A DNA stretch of 64,000 nucleotides from Flavobacterium sp. AG291 (GCF_003350375.1 NZ_QQAR01000019.1:1-64000), one strand, 5' to 3'; positions 30,648-40,610 are shown, counted from the first letter of the stretch. A program made the numbers and translations. The notes: generated from the letters alone by a model not told the origin.

Positions 30648-33482
30648 CTATTTTCGTATTAGCTTAAGGGTGCTTTGCCTGTTTTCAGTATCAATAACTT
30701 TTACAAGATACATGCCTGATGTAAGACTGTTTACGTCGTATATAGTATACGCAGAAGTATTGCTAAAAGTTTTTACCAGTTGTCCTGTAAGGGAATAGAT
30801 TTCCAGTTTATTTACAGCTATATTAAGTGCAAATACATCAGACGTTGGATTAGGGTAAAGAGCAACTTTTTCGATAGTGTTCTCTCCGGTGCCTAATACA
30901 ACTGTCTGGTTACCAAATATCCTGAATTCACCCGGTTCAAGTGTAATAGTAGCAGCGGTATCTGTTACCTCATAAGATGCATTATTCATAAGGTTGTACC
31001 ATGTTCCGGTAGTAGGGAAGTCTGGTGTTATTGTTTTCGATACTATGTCAAAGTTAGATAGTACCACAACGCTGTTAAGTTCTGTAGAAGGAATTGTAGC
31101 ATCTGAAATATATACTTTTGGAGTAAGAGTATTTGTTGATGCCAGCGTATAGTTGCCTTCAAATACAGCTTCATCTTTTTTAAGCTGTATCATTCTTCTC
31201 CAGTTATAGTATATTTTGCTACGGTTTGTATCGCCCATCCAATTCTGTGTCCACTGAGGTTGTGGCTTAGTGTCAAGCTTACAATCGCCATCGGTGCCAC
31301 CTGTTGGGTTTACTGTACCGTTGTTACAGGTAAAAATAGAAAGATCCCATCCCAGTTCGCCAAAATGCCATACCATTTTAGGTCCCGGTACCATAAAGAA
31401 TACTGCTGCCTGAGCGCTCATTCTGTTAAGGGCAGTTGCAGCATCTTTTACATTATAATTTGCATTGCTGTTGCCGTACTGAAGGTTTTTATACATCAGT
31501 CGTTCTTCGTCATGACTTTCAGCATAGCCAACAACTCTTTTGCCTAAAAAGCCGTTGTGTGCCATGTGGCCTACTCGTGCAATATTATTGTTTGTGCTGT
31601 AGCCCATAGTAAGCTGATTGTAAGGGTCAGTCATTTTACCCCAAAGCATAACACCTTTACCTTCGTCATATTTGTAGTTTGCCCATTCCTTTTCTTCAGC
31701 ATCAGTACCTAAGTGTTCAAATATGGTATAGTGGGTAGGGTCAAGGCTCCATGAGTAATCGGCATATTCCTTAAGCACATCAACTCTGTCCTGTTGGTAA
31801 GCGTTTGTACAGGTTTCGTCAGATTCGGTACAGTTTTGTGTAAAACCTTTAGTCAAATCCCAACGGAAACCGTCAATGTGGTATTCTTCAATCCAGTGTC
31901 TAACCACGCGTTTTACGTAGTTTTTTGTTCTTGGCTGCTGATGGTTAAAATCATTACCTACATTATAGCTATGTTTTGCTACAGTATTAAAGTAAGGATT
32001 CTCGGTAGTTGGATTTCCAAAACCGTCACCATCCGGATCATCCATCCACATGCGAACCATTGGATTTCTTCCAAAAGCATGGTTAAGGGCAACGTCAAGT
32101 ATTACGGCAATGCCATTTTGATGGCAAAGGTCAATCAGTTCTTTTAATTTGTCCGAAGGCCCATAGAATTTATCAAGAGCCATGTGGAAAGAAGTGTTGT
32201 AACCCCAGCTTTCGTTGCCTTCAAATTCCATTACCGGCATAAGCTCAATAGCGTTGATGCCAAGTGATGTGAAGTAATCAATTTTATCGATAAGATCCTG
32301 ATAGTTTCTGTCAGCATCAAAATCCCTTACAAGTGCCTCGTAAATAACAAGATCTTCTTTTTTAGGTTTTGTAAAGTTGGTTACCTGCCAGTCGTAAGCT
32401 GCCTGGCCTGTTTGTAATACCGTTACTTCTCTTTCCTGACCTTGTGGATAAGCAGGAGGATTAGGGTAAGTGCTTGCTGGAATTCCCGGATCATCATAAG
32501 GAGATAATACAAGTGTAGAATATGGATCGCCAGTTTTTACAACCTTTGGCGAATTAGCCAGAGGTGTTTCGTCTACCACCCAATACTGGTAGCTGTAAAT
32601 TTCTCCCGATGTTAAACCTGAAAGCTGTAACCAGAATTTTCCGGTTTCAGGATCTTTCTTCATGGCATAAGCCGCTGTAGGTGTCCAGTTATTAAAGCTT
32701 CCGGCAACATATACGTAGTCTTTGCCCGGAGCATCAAGTACAAGTGTCGCTACTGTATTGTCTACATCACTGTAAGTAATACCGTCTTCAACACCTGCAG
32801 GCATAGCTTCAGATACTGTTACCGGATTTACGATTACAGAGAATGTTTTTACCACCGAACTTGAGCCCTGAGTAACCGTAAGCTCATAGTTTTGGTTCGT
32901 AGTTATGTTGGTGTGATTGTATGCATAGTTAGTAGTGGCAGCGTTACTGTTTATCACAGCACCATTAGCTTTTAAACTATAACTGGCATTGCCGCCGGTA
33001 TTTGATGCGGTAATATTAAAGTTACCGCCTGAATTTAATAACGTTACACTGTTTTGTACAGGTGTGTTAAGACTCACCTGAAATGCGCCCACGTTTAAGA
33101 AAATGTCTGAAGATTGGGGTGAGCCTGTAGCAGCCCTGAACACCACGCATATTTTAGTGATGGTGCTGGTTGAGGGAACTCCAAAATAAGTATATAAATC
33201 CGGATTAAGATCGAGCTTATAAGTTGTTCCGGTTACAAAAGTAAGCGCCGGCTGAACTGTATTGTCTCCCCATGATCCTTTTACATATTGCCAGTCCTGA
33301 CCATCAACGGTAAGGCCAATGTGTGCATAAATTGTTCCGGTATAAGTTGCCAATGGCGTACCGGTTTTGTCAAAGTTTACCGTAACGGGAGCCGTGGCGA
33401 TAGCCGGAGATGGGGTAGTGGTAGCCTGCCCGAATCCAAGGACTCCTATCAGTAAAAATAAGAATGTAGTGATATTTTTCAT
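30648..33482 (-). CDS. Secreted GH13 alpha-amylase with T9SS sorting domain
   Basis: A 944-residue enzyme. Order: signal peptide (residues 1-19, ending GFGQ); an N-terminal SusE-like beta domain (about 25-135) that may bind starch; a PKD/Ig-like linker; a CBM48-like early set domain (DYVYVAGSFNNWTP, about 255-320); the GH13 barrel (about 375-760) with DVALNHAFGR, GFRWDLTKGF (nucleophile Asp near 542), TIFEHLG and YAESHDEERL; a C-terminal sheet; and a T9SS type A tail (VALYPNPTSDVF ... GMYLVKVIDTENRQ, ending KLIRK). It would be secreted and act on starch at the cell surface. Last gene of the susCDE operon. Confidence 0.95.
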   Translation of the reverse strand: MKNITTFLFLLIGVLGFGQATTTPSPAIATAPVTVNFDKTGTPLATYTGTIYAHIGLTVDGQDWQYVKGSWGDNTVQPALTFVTGTTYKLDLNPDLYTYFGVPSTSTITKICVVFRAATGSPQSSDIFLNVGAFQVSLNTPVQNSVTLLNSGGNFNITASNTGGNASYSLKANGAVINSNAATTNYAYNHTNITTNQNYELTVTQGSSSVVKTFSVIVNPVTVSEAMPAGVEDGITYSDVDNTVATLVLDAPGKDYVYVAGSFNNWTPTAAYAMKKDPETGKFWLQLSGLTSGEIYSYQYWVVDETPLANSPKVVKTGDPYSTLVLSPYDDPGIPASTYPNPPAYPQGQEREVTVLQTGQAAYDWQVTNFTKPKKEDLVIYEALVRDFDADRNYQDLIDKIDYFTSLGINAIELMPVMEFEGNESWGYNTSFHMALDKFYGPSDKLKELIDLCHQNGIAVILDVALNHAFGRNPMVRMWMDDPDGDGFGNPTTENPYFNTVAKHSYNVGNDFNHQQPRTKNYVKRVVRHWIEEYHIDGFRWDLTKGFTQNCTESDETCTNAYQQDRVDVLKEYADYSWSLDPTHYTIFEHLGTDAEEKEWANYKYDEGKGVMLWGKMTDPYNQLTMGYSTNNNIARVGHMAHNGFLGKRVVGYAESHDEERLMYKNLQYGNSNANYNVKDAATALNRMSAQAAVFFMVPGPKMVWHFGELGWDLSIFTCNNGTVNPTGGTDGDCKLDTKPQPQWTQNWMGDTNRSKIYYNWRRMIQLKKDEAVFEGNYTLASTNTLTPKVYISDATIPSTELNSVVVLSNFDIVSKTITPDFPTTGTWYNLMNNASYEVTDTAATITLEPGEFRIFGNQTVVLGTGENTIEKVALYPNPTSDVFALNIAVNKLEIYSLTGQLVKTFSNTSAYTIYDVNSLTSGMYLVKVIDTENRQSTLKLIRK

Positions 33483-33497
33483 AGATGTTTAAAGTAG

Positions 33498-33525
33498 AAA
33501 GAGGGCTGCAATTGCGGCCCTCTTT
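33498..33525 (-). promoter_or_regulatory. Intra-operon hairpin between susE and the amylase
   Basis: AAAGAGGGC and GCCCTCTTT form a 9-bp stem with an inner GCAATTGC palindrome. No strong T-run follows, so it is more likely an RNA-processing or partial attenuation point than a full terminator. Confidence 0.5.
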
Positions 33526-33531
33526 AAGGTA

Positions 33532-34641
33532 TTATTCTCCGGCAGTTGTTGCTGTACCGTCAAAGTTTATTGTTAATTCCAGGTTGTGAGAACCTGCTGT
33601 AGCTATAGAGAAGTTTGGAGCAGCAGCGTTATAAGTAACTTTAGGGTCGCTGTTTCCTACGTTAAACTTCCATGCGTCACCATATATTGCAGTTCCTGAA
33701 TTTCCAGATCTGTATTTAAGACCTGCAGCAGTAAGATCGGCAGTAAGGGTCCATTTGTTGGTTGCAAAATCATAGTTCATTGCAGTTTCGTCGCTCCATC
33801 CACCTGCTGTAGAATCACCTATAATACCCCAGGTCATTTTTACAACTTTGTATTTGAGGTTGTCAATGTCTACCTGAACATAGTATAAACCAGCTCCATC
33901 AGTTTCAGCCACTTTAATGTCACTGCTTCCTCCGCTGTTTTCAAGGTTACCATCCTGTGCACCACCTATAGTTCCGTAATTTCCATTATCCCATGAACCT
34001 TGTTGTCCGATAAATTTAAATCCTTCACCAGCATTTACTTTTACATAAGCTTCAAATACCTGTGTAGTTCCATCGCCAATATATCTCATAGGTATTGCAG
34101 TAGTGTTATCCCATGCATTAAGGCCATAATAGGCCTGTGGTGCACCTACAAAGAATAATTTTGGATCTACAGGTACAATAGCTTCAAATGGAGTAACTGT
34201 AATTGTAAGTACATTAGAAACCATCGGCATAGCATTAGCAGTACCTAAAGTTGATGTTACTCTTACATCAAGATCTCCTGTTTCAAAAGGAGTAATTCCT
34301 GCCTGTATAGCTAAATCGTTAAGAACGCCCACAGTTAGAGTATAAAAACGATTAGTAGTTGTAGGAAGTACAGGTATAGGAGTAGCGAAATCAGTCCCGC
34401 CTAGTGCAACTTCTACAGAGTAAGTTATTTCGGTTGAAACATCATAATCGCCGTGATTCCATACTAATGTAACTGCCGGGTTGTTTTCAAGACCTTCGTT
34501 AAGTACTACATTCGTTCCGTCTTCAGGTGAAATAAGCACGGGTGCACTGTTTGCTGTAGCAATGGTTTTATCATCGTCACTACATGCCGTTATTGAAACA
34601 AACAATAACGATAGAAGAGATAGTTTTAATATTTTTTTCAT
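33532..34641 (-). CDS. susE: SusE-like starch-binding outer membrane lipoprotein
   Basis: A 369-residue lipoprotein (lipobox SITAC, then SDDDK). The N-terminal Ig-like SusE domain (APVLISPEDGTNVVL, VTLVWNHGDYD, YSVEVALGG) is followed by two CBM-type modules (LFFVGAPQAYYGLNAWDNT; TWGIIGDSTAGGWSDETAMNYD) resembling the starch-binding domains of SusE/SusF. Surface-exposed, it would hold starch near SusCD. It starts 17 bases after susD. Confidence 0.92.
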   Translation of the reverse strand: MKKILKLSLLSLLFVSITACSDDDKTIATANSAPVLISPEDGTNVVLNEGLENNPAVTLVWNHGDYDVSTEITYSVEVALGGTDFATPIPVLPTTTNRFYTLTVGVLNDLAIQAGITPFETGDLDVRVTSTLGTANAMPMVSNVLTITVTPFEAIVPVDPKLFFVGAPQAYYGLNAWDNTTAIPMRYIGDGTTQVFEAYVKVNAGEGFKFIGQQGSWDNGNYGTIGGAQDGNLENSGGSSDIKVAETDGAGLYYVQVDIDNLKYKVVKMTWGIIGDSTAGGWSDETAMNYDFATNKWTLTADLTAAGLKYRSGNSGTAIYGDAWKFNVGNSDPKVTYNAAAPNFSIATAGSHNLELTINFDGTATTAGE

Positions 34642-34658
34642 CTTTTGAGTTTTAGGTA

Positions 34659-36209
34659 TTAATAGCCTGAGTTTTGAGATAAGTTAGGGTTAGATTGTAA
34701 AGCAGTAGATGGTATAGGGAATACTTTGTAAGTATCCGGAATAGCAGCACCATTTACAGCATTTCCTTTCCACGGCCATAAGTAGCTTCCTCCTGTAAAT
34801 TTGCCAAAACGGATAAGGTCAGTTCTTCTGTGTCCTTCAAAATTCAATTCTCTTGCTCTTTCATCAAGTAGGAAGTCAAGCGTAAGTTCTCCTGAAGTTA
34901 TTGTTGCCGCATGAGATCTGTTTCTTATTGCATTTACATAATCTAAAGCCTGCTGAGAAGTTCCTCCTGTAGCGCCTCTTAATACACACTCGGCATACAT
35001 TAGATAAGCATCAGCCAGCCTGTACATAGGGAAGTCTGTACTTGAGAACGGGGTTGATATGGACGGACTTGAAAAATTAGTATTCCTAAATTTCACTGAA
35101 GGATATCCATCGGTCCATGTTTTATAGTTTTCCATCTCATAGTTATGCCCTTCAGTCCAGAATAGTTTAGCCCTGTCATCAGTAGATGTTTCAAGGTCTC
35201 CAAACAGACCATACCATGCTTTTGTAGCTCTATGCCCTGTCCATGCATCGCTGGTACCAAAATCGTTTATATTCATGGTTTCAGTACTGCAAGATCCGTT
35301 TACTATGTAAGTAGTATTACCATAACTCTGACTCGTTACTGCATCAGCGATAAGAGGGAAGATAATTTCGGTAGAAGTATAGTTGTCACCTGAGAACTGG
35401 CTAACAAAACTAGTTGCTAATGTATAACCACCTTCACCTATTACTTTGTTAATGTTAGTAAGGGCATCACTATATCTTTGCGTACCTGTATAAACTTCTG
35501 CATTGATATAAAGTTTAGCTAAAAGCATTCGAACAACCGACTTGTTAGCTCTTCCATATTCATTAGTAAGTCCTATTTTTCCTTCTATGTCAAGTAATTC
35601 ACTTTCAACATAGTCAAACAGTTCCTGTCTAGAAGCTTCAGGCAGTGGTGTAGATGTACCATAGTTTTCGTTGGTAACTAATACGCCTTTACCAAAAGCA
35701 TCTATCATGGTATAGTAAGCAAGAGCTCTTATAAATCGAAGCTCACTTATTATTTGCTCTTTGTTTTCAACATCAACTTTGCCGAGAGCAATTATGATGT
35801 TTGTAGTTTGAGGAACAATGTAATATACCCTGTCATACAGGTATCTGAAGAATTTATTGTTAGGATCCCACCTTGAAGTAGTGGTTAACTGGTCAAGACC
35901 ATCATCTCCCCAACGGTTCTTCATGCCATCGGCTGTAAATTCCTGTAGGTTTATAATGCTTCTTAAATACGCAGTTTCACCTGGATCGGCACCTGATATA
36001 TCAGAACTTCCGGGACCTTTGCTTCCCGATAGGGCCAAAGTTCCATACATTTTAGACAAAAGGCCCTGTACAGCGTTAGGGTCATTTGCTAAAAGATTTT
36101 CTAACGATAATTCTACTTTAGGTTTAGTATCAAGCTCGCTGCTGCAAGAAGAGAACAACAAGGCCATCGTACATAATCCCAGAATTATCTTTGTACTTAT
36201 TTTTTTCAT
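34659..36209 (-). CDS. susD: SusD-like starch-binding lipoprotein
   Basis: A 516-residue SusD/RagB protein. Start 36209 (MKKISTKIILGLCTM) places the lipobox LLFSSC correctly and leaves 13 bases after susC; a start 24 bases upstream would overlap it. TPR-like repeats occupy most of the chain, with the family landmarks ISELRFIRALAYYTMIDAFG, RLADAYLMYAECVLRG, YVNAIRNRSHA and LDFLLDERARELNFEGHRRTDLIRFG. It caps the SusC barrel and delivers maltooligosaccharides. Confidence 0.95.
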   Translation of the reverse strand: MKKISTKIILGLCTMALLFSSCSSELDTKPKVELSLENLLANDPNAVQGLLSKMYGTLALSGSKGPGSSDISGADPGETAYLRSIINLQEFTADGMKNRWGDDGLDQLTTTSRWDPNNKFFRYLYDRVYYIVPQTTNIIIALGKVDVENKEQIISELRFIRALAYYTMIDAFGKGVLVTNENYGTSTPLPEASRQELFDYVESELLDIEGKIGLTNEYGRANKSVVRMLLAKLYINAEVYTGTQRYSDALTNINKVIGEGGYTLATSFVSQFSGDNYTSTEIIFPLIADAVTSQSYGNTTYIVNGSCSTETMNINDFGTSDAWTGHRATKAWYGLFGDLETSTDDRAKLFWTEGHNYEMENYKTWTDGYPSVKFRNTNFSSPSISTPFSSTDFPMYRLADAYLMYAECVLRGATGGTSQQALDYVNAIRNRSHAATITSGELTLDFLLDERARELNFEGHRRTDLIRFGKFTGGSYLWPWKGNAVNGAAIPDTYKVFPIPSTALQSNPNLSQNSGY

Positions 36210-36222
36210 ATCCAATATTTTT

Positions 36223-39200
36223 TTAGAAGTCAAAGTTTAGACCAAAGCTCCACTGCCTTGGACGTGGGTAAAAGTTACTGTCAAGCGTGTTGAAATTTTC
36301 AGGATCCTGACCTGAGTAATTTGTTACTAAAAACGCATTGTTTACAGCTGCATAAAGACGAATAGATCCGTATCCGTTTTTGATTACATCATTAAATCTG
36401 TAACCAAGAGTAATGTTGTCACATCTTAGGAAAGCTCCGTTTTCAATATAGTAGTCTGAAAGAGGAATATTTCCCTGAATGTTTGTAAAGCGTGGATCTG
36501 CTGCACCATTGTAAAAATCAAGAACGTTGTTAAGGCTGTTAGAGTTGTTAGGAACAGGTCTGTCTGTCCATCCGCCCTGTAGTTTAGCAGCGTTATATAC
36601 TTGTCCGTCAAGTTGCCCGTGGAAACTTGCTGAAAGGTCTATGTTCTTGTACGTAAAGTTTGTGCTGAAACCAAATGTCCAGTTAGGACGCATAGCTGTG
36701 TAGTATTTGTCATCATTTGTAATTACACCATCACCGTTACGGTCTTTGTAAGCTCCAACGATAGGACGACCCGATGAATCATATAATTGTTCAAATACAT
36801 AAGCTGCATAAGGCTGCTGGCCTACCGCTTGTCTTATAAATGTAATACCGGTAGAAGTTGGCAGTTTTATTTCTGCAGGGTCAAATGAAGACCTGTTTCC
36901 TAAATCGGTAATTTCTCCAATATTATACGCAAGGTTACCAAGTACTTCCCAACTAAAATTATCTGTTGTAATAGGTTTAAGTCTCAAATCGATCTCAACC
37001 CCTTTATTAGTTAAAGAGCCTATGTTTTGAGTGATTTCATTTGTAAGGTACTGTCCTGAAGGTACAGAGGCTTTTACAAGCAAATTGTCTGTGTCTCTTT
37101 TGTAAACATCTACCGAACCTGATAGGATGTCATTTTTAAAGAAAGCAAAATCAAGACCCACGTTATAAGTTGTTGTAACCTCCCATTCTAACTGGTCGTT
37201 AAATGCTTTCGGGCTGTAAGTGTTATATCCCGGAAGATATTGTCCGTTAGGATCTCCAGGCTCATATAGGGCCGAAGTAGGATAATATCCTGCAATGCTT
37301 GTAATGTCCTGTTGTCCTGTTTGTCCGTATCCTAAACGTAATTTAAGATTGTTTACAACCTGACTGTTTTTAAGGAAGTTCTCATCGTTAATTCTCCACG
37401 CAAATGCTGCACCCGGGAAATAACCCCAACGATTGTCTTTTCTAAATAAAGACGATCCGTCAGCTCTTAGTGTAAATGTGAAAAGATATTTGTCGGCCAA
37501 ATCAACATTAGCACGGCCAAAGTAAGACTCTATAGCTGCTTTAGTATAATATCTGTTGTTTGGGTTTTGCTCATTTACTGCAACTTCTCTTTCACCTGTA
37601 ACCGAATTATATCTGTAGATGTCTTTGTAACCGTCATTTTTAAAATCCTGATAAGTGTGACCAGCCTGTGCATCAACGCGTGTTACAAACCCGGTAAGGT
37701 TTTTAGTATAGGCTAGGTAAGTGTCAAAAGTTCTGTTTGTAATGGTTTGAGTCTCACCATAGTTCTTGCCAGGGTGGTATTTATAAGTGTTGTCAGTATT
37801 ATCAAGCTGATATGCTGAAAAAGCCTTGTCTGAGAATGTTTCTGTAATGTTAGAGCGTGAAGCTTCTACACCCATGTTAACAATTGCTCTTAATTCAGGC
37901 AAAAAGTGCATTTTATAGTCTAACTGAAGGTTAGCAAGCAATTTCTTAATCTCTTCAGGTCTTCTTCTCTCGTTCAAAAGGTTTACCGGGTTGTACTGCC
38001 CGTCAAGCTTTCCGTTTGTTCCTGAAGTTACCTGAGCATAACTGCCATCAGCATTATATATTGGTTTTGTAGGATCCATGTTTAGCGATCCTGCAATAGC
38101 TGATGCTTCGTCAATAGCGTTTTTCTTAGACTGGGTACCTTTAGCGTTAAGTTCAACTTTTAAGTGGTCATCAAGGAAACTAGGGGTAAGTTTAAGGGAT
38201 CCGGTATAGCGTTCGTAATCACTTGTTTTTACCAGGCCTTCGTTTTTAAGATAACCAACAGATGCCCTGATAGGTAAAACCTTAAATAAATTACCACTGG
38301 CGCTAAAGTTATTGTCTGTCATGATAGACGTTCTCATGATAGCATCCTGCCAGTTAGTGTTCGAAAGGATCCTGCCTTCTATTTCAGGTGTTGTAGGATC
38401 GTCTGATAACGCATTTGAAGGATCGTCTACACCCAGCATATTAGTCAGGTCAGGGTGATACTCTTGGATGAATTTAGTAAATGTTTTACTATCCATCATA
38501 TCTACCGTTTTACCAACTTTGCCAAAAGCTACATTAGCAGAATAGCTGAATTGTGGTTTTCCTGATGTTCCTTTTTTGGTAGTAACAAGGATAACACCAT
38601 TAGAAGCTCTCGAACCATAGATAGCTGTAGCCGAAGCGTCTTTTAGTATTGTAAATGATTCAATGTCGTTTGGGTTTAGCATTGCTAGCGGGTTGCCTGA
38701 ACCTGCCGGAGATACATAATCAAGAGGTACTCCATCAATTACTATTAGAGGATTGTTTTGTGCACTTAGTGAGCTACCTCCACGTATTCTGATATTTGGT
38801 GCTGCATCGGGTTGTCCGCCGGCATTGGTGATCCTTACACCCGGAGAACGACCAACCAGTAATTGGTCAGCATTTGCGATAGCACCTTTGTTAAAGTCTT
38901 TTGACGAAACTACGTCAACTGCTCCTGTAGCATCTTTCTTGGTAGTCGTACCGTAACCGATAACTACCACCTCCTGAAGCTGCGTTGCATCTTCCTGAAG
39001 CGCAACGTTTAAAGTGGCTTGTCCGGTGTATTCAACTACCTGGTTTGAGTAGCCTATAAAGCTAACTACAATACGGTCTCCCTTCTTAACATTTGCTAAG
39101 GTAAAGTTACCGTCCATGTCGGTAGAAGTGCCATTTGAAGTTCCTTCTACTATCACGTTTGCACCGGGTATGGGCTGACCCGATGTAGCGTCGCTAATAT

Positions 39201-39282
39201 TTCCCTTTAAAGTGCTCTGGGCGAGAGCGGTAAAGGGCAACAAAAGCAGTAAAAGCAATAACTTTGTGTAGATTGTTTTCAT
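36223..39282 (-). CDS. susC: SusC-like TonB-dependent maltooligosaccharide transporter
   Basis: A 1019-residue SusC/RagA receptor: signal peptide (residues 1-21, ending ALAQ), carboxypeptidase-regulatory-like domain (about 22-105, LKGNISDATSGQPIPGANV), TonB box region (EVVVIGYGTTTKKD), plug with PNDIESFTILKDASATAIYGSRASNG, then a barrel ending WSFGLNFDF. It imports maltodextrins across the outer membrane with SusD. First gene of the minus arm, facing the LacI regulator with two operators between them. Confidence 0.96.
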   Translation of the reverse strand: MKTIYTKLLLLLLLLPFTALAQSTLKGNISDATSGQPIPGANVIVEGTSNGTSTDMDGNFTLANVKKGDRIVVSFIGYSNQVVEYTGQATLNVALQEDATQLQEVVVIGYGTTTKKDATGAVDVVSSKDFNKGAIANADQLLVGRSPGVRITNAGGQPDAAPNIRIRGGSSLSAQNNPLIVIDGVPLDYVSPAGSGNPLAMLNPNDIESFTILKDASATAIYGSRASNGVILVTTKKGTSGKPQFSYSANVAFGKVGKTVDMMDSKTFTKFIQEYHPDLTNMLGVDDPSNALSDDPTTPEIEGRILSNTNWQDAIMRTSIMTDNNFSASGNLFKVLPIRASVGYLKNEGLVKTSDYERYTGSLKLTPSFLDDHLKVELNAKGTQSKKNAIDEASAIAGSLNMDPTKPIYNADGSYAQVTSGTNGKLDGQYNPVNLLNERRRPEEIKKLLANLQLDYKMHFLPELRAIVNMGVEASRSNITETFSDKAFSAYQLDNTDNTYKYHPGKNYGETQTITNRTFDTYLAYTKNLTGFVTRVDAQAGHTYQDFKNDGYKDIYRYNSVTGEREVAVNEQNPNNRYYTKAAIESYFGRANVDLADKYLFTFTLRADGSSLFRKDNRWGYFPGAAFAWRINDENFLKNSQVVNNLKLRLGYGQTGQQDITSIAGYYPTSALYEPGDPNGQYLPGYNTYSPKAFNDQLEWEVTTTYNVGLDFAFFKNDILSGSVDVYKRDTDNLLVKASVPSGQYLTNEITQNIGSLTNKGVEIDLRLKPITTDNFSWEVLGNLAYNIGEITDLGNRSSFDPAEIKLPTSTGITFIRQAVGQQPYAAYVFEQLYDSSGRPIVGAYKDRNGDGVITNDDKYYTAMRPNWTFGFSTNFTYKNIDLSASFHGQLDGQVYNAAKLQGGWTDRPVPNNSNSLNNVLDFYNGAADPRFTNIQGNIPLSDYYIENGAFLRCDNITLGYRFNDVIKNGYGSIRLYAAVNNAFLVTNYSGQDPENFNTLDSNFYPRPRQWSFGLNFDF

Positions 39283-39340
39283 ACAAGTTGTTTAGGGTTA
39301 ATTTTGGGTTTTGTACTTGCTTATAATTCACTTTCAATGT

Positions 39341-39366
39341 TAAAATTATGTAAATTCCTGTAGCAA
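39341..39366 (-). promoter_or_regulatory. Probable susC promoter
   Basis: On the minus strand TTG (39364-39366), 15 bases, TAATTTTA (39341-39348). Spacing is shorter and the -7 box is one base off the consensus. The leader would be about 55 bases. Confidence 0.45.
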
Positions 39367-39367
39367 A

Positions 39368-39377
39368 AAAACGTTTT
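39368..39377. promoter_or_regulatory. LacI-type operator, site 1
   Basis: AAAACGTTTT is a perfect 10-bp palindrome with the central CpG usual for LacI-family operators. It directly abuts the -33 box of susC. The flank TCGTG is shared with site 2. Confidence 0.65.
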
Positions 39378-39396
39378 CGTGATATTGGGTTAGCGA

Positions 39397-39406
39397 CAAC
39401 GTTTTC
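39397..39406. promoter_or_regulatory. LacI-type operator, site 2
   Basis: CAACGTTTTC with flank GTG repeats the half of site 1 (AACGTTTTCGTG in both). The centres are 28 bp apart. Both sites lie in the intergenic region between susC and the LacI-family regulator gene. Confidence 0.6.
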
Positions 39407-39449
39407 GTGTTGAAAACTTTCTATATTTTACAGGTTTTCAGTAAGATAA

Positions 39450-39480
39450 TTGTTACTAATAAAATTAAAACCTATCTTTA
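39450..39480 (+). promoter_or_regulatory. Promoter of the LacI-family regulator
   Basis: TTG (39450-39452), 20 bases, TATCTTTA (39473-39480), 30 bases before the ATG at 39510. Confidence 0.7.
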
Positions 39481-39509
39481 TTTCGAATACTATACTTTAA
39501 CACGATTTT

Positions 39510-40541
39510 ATGAAAAGAAAAGTAACTTTAAAACAGATAGCAAAAGAGCTCGATGTTTCTATCTCAACGGTGTCTAAAGCATTGAGGAACAGTATAGAAA
39601 TTAGTGAGGATACCCGTCAGAAAGTTCAGGCTTTTGCAAAGCTGTATAACTATAAGCCTAACAACATTGCCTTAAGCCTAAAAAATAAAAAAACAAAGAC
39701 CATCGGGATTATAATTCCCGAGATAGTACACCACTTTTTTGCTACCGTAATTAGTGGAATTGAGCAGGTAGCAAATGAAAATGGATATAACGTAATTGTC
39801 TGTCTTTCTGATGAATCGTTTGATAAGGAAGTAATCAATATGGAGATGCTTGCCAACGGTAGTACGGACGGATTTATCATGTCGCTTTCTAAAGAAACGC
39901 AACAGAAAAAAGACTTTCACCATATACAGGAAGTCATTAATCAGGGAATGCCTGTTGTCATGTTTGACAGGGTTACCAATGACGTGCTTTGCGACAAGGT
40001 AATCATAGATGATCAATTGGCGGCTTATGATGCCGTTGACTTTCTGGTGAGACAGGGCTTTAAGAATATTGGCCTTGTTACCACTGTTGATTATGTGAGT
40101 GTGGGTAAACTGCGTACAGAGGGGTATGTAAATGCACTTAACGACCATGATTTACCTATTAACGATAACATAATTGTCAAAATTGAGGATATCGATAATT
40201 GTGCTGCCAAAATTGAAGCGATGCTGCAAAATAATAAGCCCGATGCCATTTTTGCCGTAAATGAGCTTTTTGCAGTAACTACTATAAAACTGGCCAACAA
40301 AATGGGGCTTAAAGTGCCTGAGGATATTTCAGTTATTGGTTTTACTGATGGTATCATTTCGCAATTCTCAACACCTACCATCACTACAGTGAGCCAGAAT
40401 GGTATTAAAATGGGAGGCCGTGCTGCCAAAATGCTTATAGAACGCCTTGAAATGGAGGAAGAAGAGGATGGTAATGAACAATATCGTACCGAACTGATAG
40501 ATACGCACCTTGTACACAGGGAATCTACGTCAACGTTGTAG
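39510..40541 (+). CDS. LacI-family transcriptional regulator of the maltodextrin locus
   Basis: A 343-residue regulator. The helix-turn-helix and hinge are at residues 4-60 (VTLKQIAKELDVSISTVSKALR, ALSLKNKKTKTIG), followed by a periplasmic-binding-protein-like effector domain (TIGIIIPEIVHHFFATVISG, MVFDRVTNDVLCDKV, FAVNELFAVTTIKLANKMG, DISVIGFTDG). It sits between the divergent arms, with its likely operators just upstream. Maltose or a related oligosaccharide is the likely effector. Known Bacteroidota relatives in maltose loci act on both arms; the sequence does not show whether this one activates or represses. Confidence 0.94.
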   Translation: MKRKVTLKQIAKELDVSISTVSKALRNSIEISEDTRQKVQAFAKLYNYKPNNIALSLKNKKTKTIGIIIPEIVHHFFATVISGIEQVANENGYNVIVCLSDESFDKEVINMEMLANGSTDGFIMSLSKETQQKKDFHHIQEVINQGMPVVMFDRVTNDVLCDKVIIDDQLAAYDAVDFLVRQGFKNIGLVTTVDYVSVGKLRTEGYVNALNDHDLPINDNIIVKIEDIDNCAAKIEAMLQNNKPDAIFAVNELFAVTTIKLANKMGLKVPEDISVIGFTDGIISQFSTPTITTVSQNGIKMGGRAAKMLIERLEMEEEEDGNEQYRTELIDTHLVHRESTSTL

Positions 40542-40582
40542 TTGTTGTCAATATTCTTGTTTTCAGTGTTTTAAAAATTATA

Positions 40583-40610
40583 AATCCGGCTATGTGGCCG
40601 GATTTTTTTT
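40583..40610 (+). terminator. Terminator after the LacI-family gene
   Basis: AATCCGGC and GCCGGATT form an 8-bp stem with loop TATGTG, then a run of eight Ts. Confidence 0.92.

Noticed and set aside
36210..36233. Longer SusD start overlapping susC.
   Set aside because: It would displace the lipoprotein signal from the N-terminus.
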